44,900 nucleotides of DNA from positions 1-44,900 of the forward strand of contig CANQFY010000006.1 in assembly GCA_947600025.1 (NCBI GenBank), read 5' to 3'. Below are positions 40,175-44,900 of the stretch, piece by piece; position 1 is the first letter of the stretch; each line of letters begins with the position of its first letter. Source of the stretch: an uncultured Oscillospiraceae bacterium. Lineage in GTDB: Bacteria; Bacillota; Clostridia; Oscillospirales; Oscillospiraceae. Under the pieces are notes generated by a model. It had not been told where the DNA came from. It saw nothing but the letters and a program-made list of their open reading frames with translations, and made no database searches. The translations under genes and the position numbers were made by a program.

Positions 40175-41398
40175 TTATTTTTTGTCCCGCTTGCGGCAGA
40201 GGTAGAGGTCCAGCTTCTCTTTCATGTTTTCCGGGATCTCCTTGGCCACCGGGCAGGTGACGGCGTCCGCCATCCGCTGGGCAAAGGCAGTGATGAAGCT
40301 GATGTCTTGCTCCATCCGCTCCCCTTTCACCAGCTCCAGGGTGTCATAGCGCACATGGATGGGGGCCGCTCTGCCGGAGGCCATCCGGGCGAAGGTCACC
40401 GCCGGGATGCCCTTGTCGGCGAAGGGGGTGGAGTCGCTGGAGTAGACGTCCTGCCGGACGGTAATGCCGAAGCCCAGCTCGCTTCCCAGATAGCTGATGT
40501 AGTGGACCAGCTTCTCCTCGCTAGTGCAGCAGGCGGCAAATTTGCCCATTACCGAGCCGATCATGTCCAGATTGATGTTCAGGACCAGGTTTTTCAGGTT
40601 TTCTTCCTTGGCGCAGTGGGCCTTGGCGCCCAGCAGGCCCCGCTCCTCGCTGCCGCACCACACGAACCGCAGGCTGTGCCGGTGGGGATGCTGGGCGAAG
40701 TAGGCCGCCACCCCCAGGATGCCGATGCTGCCGGACATATTGTCGTAAGCGCCCTGGGAGAGGGAGGTGGAGTCGTAGTGGGCGGAGAAGACGATGGTCT
40801 CGGGAATTTCCCCGGGCATTTCCAGCACCACGTTTCGGGACTCGCCCTCGTACTCCTCCTGTTCCAGAACGATCTTGGCGGTCTTGGCGTCCTGGGTCAC
40901 CAGCTGTACCGCGTCCTTCACGTTCAGATGGACGCCGGGGAGCTTGGCAATGCCCTGGCATACCGAGGCGCGCAGCTCCTTCTGGTCGATATCCCGATCG
41001 GGGGTGGCGATATCCCCGCCGTAGGTCAGAAAGCCCACGGCACCGTTCTCCACAATGTCCCGATAGGTCCAGTGGCCCAGGCCGTCCACCAGCACGATCT
41101 TCCCCTTGCACTGGGCCAGGCTGTGGGAGTCGCTGCCCGTCAGATAGTAAAACGGTGCCTCCACCTCCCCGCTGCCGGCGCAGCGGTAGCCCTTGCAGGG
41201 AATTTCCTGGCCGTCCACCGTCAGGCGGGCCTCCCGGATCTCGGCCATCTGCACCGGGAAGGGCTCCAGCTTGGCCTCCAGCCCCAGCTCCTTGCACTTG
41301 CCGATGAGATATTCCGCACATTTCAGCTCCTCGGGGCTGCCGCCGGTGCGGACATAGGCGGTGTCCTGAAAAATTCGCATGATCTCCTTGGCGTTCAT
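40175..41398 (-). CDS. M28-family zinc metallopeptidase (aminopeptidase-like)
   Basis: A 407-aa peptidase. All zinc ligands are visible: H207 and catalytic D209 in SAHYDS, D219 in AYDN, E251/E252 in SEERGLLGA, D278 in LDMIG and H348 in IHVRYDT. An insert at about 95-185 looks like a PA-type domain. There is no signal peptide, so it probably digests peptides in the cytoplasm. ATG 41398 overlaps the upstream esterase gene as ATGA. Its pairing with an esterase suggests degradation of one imported compound, but this is only context. Confidence 0.9.
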   Translation of the reverse strand: MNAKEIMRIFQDTAYVRTGGSPEELKCAEYLIGKCKELGLEAKLEPFPVQMAEIREARLTVDGQEIPCKGYRCAGSGEVEAPFYYLTGSDSHSLAQCKGKIVLVDGLGHWTYRDIVENGAVGFLTYGGDIATPDRDIDQKELRASVCQGIAKLPGVHLNVKDAVQLVTQDAKTAKIVLEQEEYEGESRNVVLEMPGEIPETIVFSAHYDSTSLSQGAYDNMSGSIGILGVAAYFAQHPHRHSLRFVWCGSEERGLLGAKAHCAKEENLKNLVLNINLDMIGSVMGKFAACCTSEEKLVHYISYLGSELGFGITVRQDVYSSDSTPFADKGIPAVTFARMASGRAAPIHVRYDTLELVKGERMEQDISFITAFAQRMADAVTCPVAKEIPENMKEKLDLYLCRKRDKK

Positions 41399-42081
41399 TG
41401 ATGATCCTCCTTCGAGTGATTTTCTTCAAAATACGCGATGACCTTGGAATCCAGGAAGGCCCGGTAGGCCCCGCCCAGATCATATAGTCCCCGGCTCACC
41501 ATCTCCGCCATCCGGACCGCCCCGGCGGGCTTTAGATGGGTGTTGTCCTTGGGCCACATATAAAGGGGTTTGCTCTCCTCGTCCCCCAGCTCCTCCACCA
41601 GGGCCTCCGTCTGGGCGGTCAGGTCCAGCACCGGCACGCCCTCCTCCCGGCCCACCCGGCGGACGGCCTCGGGATAGGCCCCGTGGCTGCCGGGGCAGAA
41701 TCGGTGCTGGGAAAAGCGCCGCCGGGCCACCGGGGTGATCAGCACCGGCAGGGCTCCCGCTTCTCGGGCCGCGCCTAGGAACAGCCGGAGATTGTCTGAA
41801 AAGCTGGTGTCCGGGTCCGTGTGCCGGGCGGGATCGTCCTTTTCGTCGTTGTGCCCGAACTGGATGAGCAGCAGATCCCCCGGCGCCATGGCGTCCTTCA
41901 CCGGGCGGAACCAGCCCTCTTCTAAAAAGGACTTGGTACTGTACCCGTTCCGGCCCCGAGCCTCCAGGGTCACCCCGTCCGCCAAAAAAAGCGTCATGGC
42001 CTGGGCGATGCCGGTCTGAGGGTAGGTATCGAATTTGTTAAAGGCGACGGTGCTGTCGCCGATATAAAAGAGGGTAGACAT
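41395..42081 (-). CDS. SGNH/GDSL hydrolase, rhamnogalacturonan acetylesterase-like
   Basis: A 228-aa esterase. Block I is GDST (Ser10 nucleophile), block II GRNGYSTKSF (Gly), block III QFGHND (Asn) and block V KDNTHLKPAG (Asp/His), as in CE12 rhamnogalacturonan acetylesterases such as YesT. It should remove acetyl groups from pectin-derived oligosaccharides, in the cytoplasm since no signal peptide is present. ATG 42081 follows GGAGG with a 5-base gap; the frame to 42114 starts over the promoter. First gene of a two-gene operon with the M28 peptidase. Confidence 0.86.
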   Translation of the reverse strand: MSTLFYIGDSTVAFNKFDTYPQTGIAQAMTLFLADGVTLEARGRNGYSTKSFLEEGWFRPVKDAMAPGDLLLIQFGHNDEKDDPARHTDPDTSFSDNLRLFLGAAREAGALPVLITPVARRRFSQHRFCPGSHGAYPEAVRRVGREEGVPVLDLTAQTEALVEELGDEESKPLYMWPKDNTHLKPAGAVRMAEMVSRGLYDLGGAYRAFLDSKVIAYFEENHSKEDHQ

Positions 42082-42105
42082 AGGCACCTCCGGGGATTTT
42101 TTACC

Positions 42106-42134
42106 ATTGTACATAATTTGTGGAAAAAATGCAA
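42106..42134 (-). promoter_or_regulatory. Promoter of the esterase-peptidase operon
   Basis: Minus-strand TTGCAT (42129-42134), 17-base spacer, TACAAT (42106-42111). Confidence 0.6.
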
Positions 42135-42153
42135 TCTCTGTTTTTCACAGAGA
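42135..42153. repeat. Inverted repeat directly upstream of the esterase promoter
   Basis: TCTCTGT and ACAGAGA (7-base arms, 5-base gap) abut the -35 box of the leftward promoter, a candidate operator. The rest of 42154-42303 shows nothing recognisable apart from AT-rich sequence. Confidence 0.4.
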
Positions 42154-42303
42154 AACTATGGCCCAAATGTTCATTTTGCCAAAGCGGATAAATCCAATAT
42201 CCTTTGTTCGCTGGGTAAATCTCGCTTGCGCCTTTTTCCGTGCCCTTTGTCGCGCTTTTGTTGGAACGCCACACAAGTTTTTTGGGAAATCCTTGTGAAG
42301 GGG

Positions 42304-42332
42304 TTGCACCTTTTTTCGGGATTTGATATAAT
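42304..42332 (+). promoter_or_regulatory. Promoter of gdpP-rplI
   Basis: TTGCAC (42304-42309), 17-base spacer, TATAAT (42327-42332) with a TGA extension. Confidence 0.75.
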
Positions 42333-42370
42333 ACCTCTAATTAGTAAGGTTATCATCGGGAGGTGGGGGC

Positions 42371-44350
42371 ATGGATAAGAAACTGGGGCGGCTACTGCGG
42401 CCCAGAATGGGCATGTATTTCCTGGTCCTGGCGTTGTTCACGCTGGGCGCGGTGCTGTCTCGGGCCTATATCCTGGCGGCGGTGGAGGCTGTGATCACCT
42501 TGGCGCTGGTGATCGTCTACCTGATCCGGCAGAGGAAGCGCCACCGGGAGTTGCAAACCTATCTGAACTCCGCCATGGACGCGGTCAGCTCTGCCCGGGA
42601 GACAGAGAGCCCCTTCCCCGTGCTCATGCTCCGGCTGGAGGACCGGGTGGTGATTTACGTCAATTCCGCGTTCGCCAGCGCGGTGAACTTTAATCCGGGG
42701 TTTTCGGATAAGCCTCTGGAGGATGTGCTTCCCGGTTTTTCGGTGGACTGGCTCACCGCTGGCAAACGGGAGAGCCCCCGGGACGTGACCTTGGGGGGCC
42801 GGCGCTGCCGGGTCTACGGCACCACCGTCCGGGCCAGCGACCCGGAACAGACCCTTCTTGGCGTGTTGTACTTCACAGACCTGACGGAGCTGTACCAGGT
42901 GCGGGACGAATATATCCGCTCCCGCCCGGTGGTGGCCATCATTCTGGTGGACAACTATGAGGAACTGACCAAGAACATGGCGGAGGGCGCCATGTCCGCC
43001 CTGAACGCCCGGCTGAACGAGGCCATCAACTCCTGGACGGAGGGCTACCACGGCCTGCTCCGCCGGCTGGAGCGGAACCGGTTCCTGTTCATCTTTGAAA
43101 AACGGGATATGATCCTGGCGGCCCAGGATAAATTCTCCCTGCTGGAGAGCATGCACCAGATCACCAGTCCTTCGGGCCTGGCGGCCTCGGTGTCCATTGG
43201 CCTGGGGGTGGATGGGGCCAACTTTGAGGAGTGCTATGACTTTGCCTCGCTGTCCATTGAAATGGCGCTGAGCCGGGGCGGCGACCAGGCGGTGGTCAAG
43301 GACCGGCTGAACTTCACCTTCTACGGCGGCCGCACCAAGGAGGCGGACCATCGAAGCAAGGTGCGCAGCCGGGTCACCGCCAACTCTCTGATGGAGCTGA
43401 TCGGGCAGAGCAGCAAGGTATTTATCATGGGCCATAGGAATGCGGACATGGACGCCGTGGGCGCCGCCGTCGGCATCAACTGTATGTGCCGCAAGAAGGG
43501 AAAGAAGGGCTATATCGTCCTGGATCTGGACCGGAACGCCTCCGGGCGGCTCCTGGAGGAGTTGCGCCGTGTGCCGGAATATAAGGATGTGTTTATCTCC
43601 GGCCAGGAGGCCATGGTGCTTGCGGACAGCCATTCCACCTTGGTGGTGGTGGATACCAACCGCCCGGACCAGGTGGAGTGCAAACCTCTTTTGGAGGCGG
43701 TTTCCAGGACCTGTGTGGTGGATCATCACCGCCGCGCGGCAGATTATATCAATCCAGTGGTGGTAAACTTCCACGAGCCTTACGCCTCCTCCGCCTCGGA
43801 GCTGGTGACGGAGCTGCTGGAATACGCGGTGGAAAAGATGGATGTTCTGCCTATCGAGGCTAAGAGCCTGCTCTCCGGCATCTTTCTGGACACTAAGAGC
43901 TTCAACGTCCGTACCGGCGAACGAACCTTCGAGGCGGCGGCATATCTGCGGCAGCTGGGGGCGGACCCGGTGGAGGTCAAGATGCTTATGCAGAACGACT
44001 TCCAGGAGACTATGGCGAAGTACCAGATCATCCGCTCCGCCCGGATGTACCGGAAGGAGATCGCTATTGCCGCCCTGAACACCGGCACCTCCCGGGTCCT
44101 GGCGGCGCAGGCGGCGGATGAGCTGCTGAACATTTCCGGCATCAGCGCTTCGTTTGTGCTGTACCCGGATGACAACCAGGTGATCATCTCTGCCCGGAGC
44201 ATTGGAAGAGCCAATATGCAGATGATCCTGGAGCCTCTGGGCGGCGGCGGTAACGCCGCTACTGCCGGGGCCCAGATCAAAAACGTCACAGTGAAGGAGG
44301 CCCTGGACCGGCTGGTGACCTCCATCGACCAGTATTACGAAAGCGAATAG
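42371..44350 (+). CDS. gdpP: Cyclic-di-AMP phosphodiesterase GdpP
   Basis: A 659-aa membrane enzyme that hydrolyses c-di-AMP to pApA. Two membrane helices (about 14-52) are followed by a PAS-like domain (about 65-175), a degenerate GGDEF domain (about 175-305) and the DHH/DHHA1 module: GHRNADMDAVG at about 353-363, VVVDTN, D451-H452-H453 in VVDHHRR, and the GGGGNAATAGA substrate loop near 617-628. All catalytic acidic and His residues are visible. ATG 42371 has GGGAGG upstream. It is cotranscribed with rplI, 12 bases downstream, a conserved arrangement in Bacillota. Confidence 0.96.
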   Translation: MDKKLGRLLRPRMGMYFLVLALFTLGAVLSRAYILAAVEAVITLALVIVYLIRQRKRHRELQTYLNSAMDAVSSARETESPFPVLMLRLEDRVVIYVNSAFASAVNFNPGFSDKPLEDVLPGFSVDWLTAGKRESPRDVTLGGRRCRVYGTTVRASDPEQTLLGVLYFTDLTELYQVRDEYIRSRPVVAIILVDNYEELTKNMAEGAMSALNARLNEAINSWTEGYHGLLRRLERNRFLFIFEKRDMILAAQDKFSLLESMHQITSPSGLAASVSIGLGVDGANFEECYDFASLSIEMALSRGGDQAVVKDRLNFTFYGGRTKEADHRSKVRSRVTANSLMELIGQSSKVFIMGHRNADMDAVGAAVGINCMCRKKGKKGYIVLDLDRNASGRLLEELRRVPEYKDVFISGQEAMVLADSHSTLVVVDTNRPDQVECKPLLEAVSRTCVVDHHRRAADYINPVVVNFHEPYASSASELVTELLEYAVEKMDVLPIEAKSLLSGIFLDTKSFNVRTGERTFEAAAYLRQLGADPVEVKMLMQNDFQETMAKYQIIRSARMYRKEIAIAALNTGTSRVLAAQAADELLNISGISASFVLYPDDNQVIISARSIGRANMQMILEPLGGGGNAATAGAQIKNVTVKEALDRLVTSIDQYYESE

Positions 44351-44362
44351 GAGGAGAATTCC

Positions 44363-44809
44363 ATGAAAGTGATTTTGCTTCAGGATGTTCACGGAAAGGG
44401 TAAGAAGGGCCAGTTGCTGGAGGTTTCCGACGGCTACGCCCGGAACTATATGCTGCCCCGGAAAATTGCCATGGAGGCCACGCCAGACGCCATCAACACC
44501 ATGCGGATGAACGACAAGGCCGCCGCCGAGAAGGCGGCCCGGGAGAAGGCGGAGGCCATGGAGCTTTCCAAAAAGCTGCGGGAGATGACCGTTACCGTCA
44601 CCGCCAAGGGCGGCGGCGCCGGGCGGCTGTTCGGTTCCGTCACCAGCCAGGAGATCGCCGACGCCCTCTTTGCCGCTACTGGCGTGCGGCTGGACAGGCG
44701 AAAGATTTTGATTTCCGAGACCATCAAAAATGTGGGCACCTATACCGTCCAGTGCCGCCTGGGCTATGAGATCACGGCCCCGCTGACGGTGAAGATCCAA
44801 GAGGCATAA
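44363..44809 (+). CDS. rplI: 50S ribosomal protein L9
   Basis: A 148-aa ribosomal protein. The N-terminal domain begins [18 protein letters not shown] and contains [11 protein letters not shown]; a long helix (about 45-75) connects to the C-terminal domain ([14 protein letters not shown]). Length is standard. ATG 44363 follows AGGAGGAG. It is the second gene of the gdpP operon; dnaB usually comes next in this order but is not within the window. Confidence 0.97.
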   Translation: MKVILLQDVHGKGKKGQLLEVSDGYARNYMLPRKIAMEATPDAINTMRMNDKAAAEKAAREKAEAMELSKKLREMTVTVTAKGGGAGRLFGSVTSQEIADALFAATGVRLDRRKILISETIKNVGTYTVQCRLGYEITAPLTVKIQEA

Positions 44810-44862
44810 TTCGTTAGACAGAGAGTCTAATGGTATGATGTCAATAGGGAAATAGAGAACGG

Positions 44863-44900
44863 ATGCAACTATTTTACGTGCGTAAGCGGCTTGAACTGGC
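44863..44900 (+). CDS. Possible 5' end of a further gene, cut by the window edge
   Basis: An ATG at 44863 opens a frame (MQLFYVRKRLEL) that runs off the end. The upstream bases (AGAGAACGG) are a poor ribosome binding site, and bases 44810-44862 contain a short dyad TTAGAC/GTCTAA (44814-44830) and a TATGAT box. Too little is present to identify it; it does not resemble the start of DnaB. Confidence 0.2.
   Translation, partial: MQLFYVRKRLEL

Noticed and set aside
42154-42303. Possible small RNA in the gdpP upstream region
   Set aside because: The stretch is AT-rich with no stable stem followed by a U tract, and no promoter other than the two assigned.
42392-44800. Open frame of 802 codons on the minus strand opposite gdpP and rplI
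   Set aside because: It mirrors two clearly conserved genes; long antisense frames are expected in GC-rich coding DNA, and its Gly/His/Gln/Val-rich product shows no family motif or ribosome binding site.

Overview
The window reads as a chromosomal segment of a GC-rich (about 60 percent by eye), strictly anaerobic member of the Bacillota, most likely a clostridial gut bacterium near the Oscillospiraceae. That placement is inferred from RNase J, the rpsF-ssb-rpsR operon, GdpP next to rplI, strong GGAGG ribosome binding sites with frequent GTG/TTG starts, a split transketolase, and an oxygen-sensitive CODH/ACS core. No rRNA, tRNA, CRISPR array, insertion sequence or prophage was found. Gene density is high: no gene-free stretch exceeds 300 bases; the longest is 42082-42370, a divergent promoter region.

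Region 1 (44-1699) is RNase J, ending at a hairpin shared with the convergent neighbour. Region 2 (1809-11911, all minus strand) is a carbohydrate uptake and conversion locus. In transcription order it holds a Gfo/Idh/MocA dehydrogenase, a serine hydrolase of the beta-lactamase fold, a DUF4434-like TIM-barrel protein, a solute-binding lipoprotein, two ABC permeases, a YesL-like membrane protein, an amidohydrolase, a degenerate amidohydrolase paralogue and a FAD oxidoreductase. The ATPase of the transporter is not here. Its substrate cannot be read from sequence.

Region 3 (12116-19953) is mostly housekeeping: a zinc-ribbon protein overlapping a HAD phosphatase, the ribosomal S6-SSB-S18 operon, a two-subunit transketolase, the pseudouridine catabolic pair psuK-psuG (the kinase carries an N-terminal DNA-binding domain) and glutamate dehydrogenase. 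Region 4 (20178-25023) is cooS-cooC-acsB, the nickel enzymes that make the CO and acetyl-CoA chemistry of the Wood-Ljungdahl pathway, without the corrinoid protein or methyltransferase genes.

Region 5 (25142-36596) is a divergent amino-sugar locus around an AraC regulator. Leftward genes are a Gfo/Idh/MocA enzyme, a TIM-barrel isomerase/epimerase, nagA and nagB. Rightward genes are a 2-hydroxyacid dehydrogenase, an enolase-superfamily enzyme, a second Gfo enzyme that is a paralogue of the first, a GH20 hexosaminidase and a third Gfo enzyme. GH20, NagA and NagB point to N-acetylhexosamine; the redox enzymes and the enolase-fold enzyme are not part of the standard Nag route and suggest an additional, possibly undescribed oxidative branch. 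This is the best candidate for a new system here.

Region 6 (36684-44900) holds an SSB-like double OB-fold protein, feoA-feoB (FeoB of a divergent subfamily), endonuclease III, an M28 aminopeptidase with an SGNH esterase, and gdpP-rplI. Many starts were moved inward from the longest open frame on ribosome-binding-site evidence, and about a dozen promoters with -35/-10 elements at 16-17 base spacing are listed.
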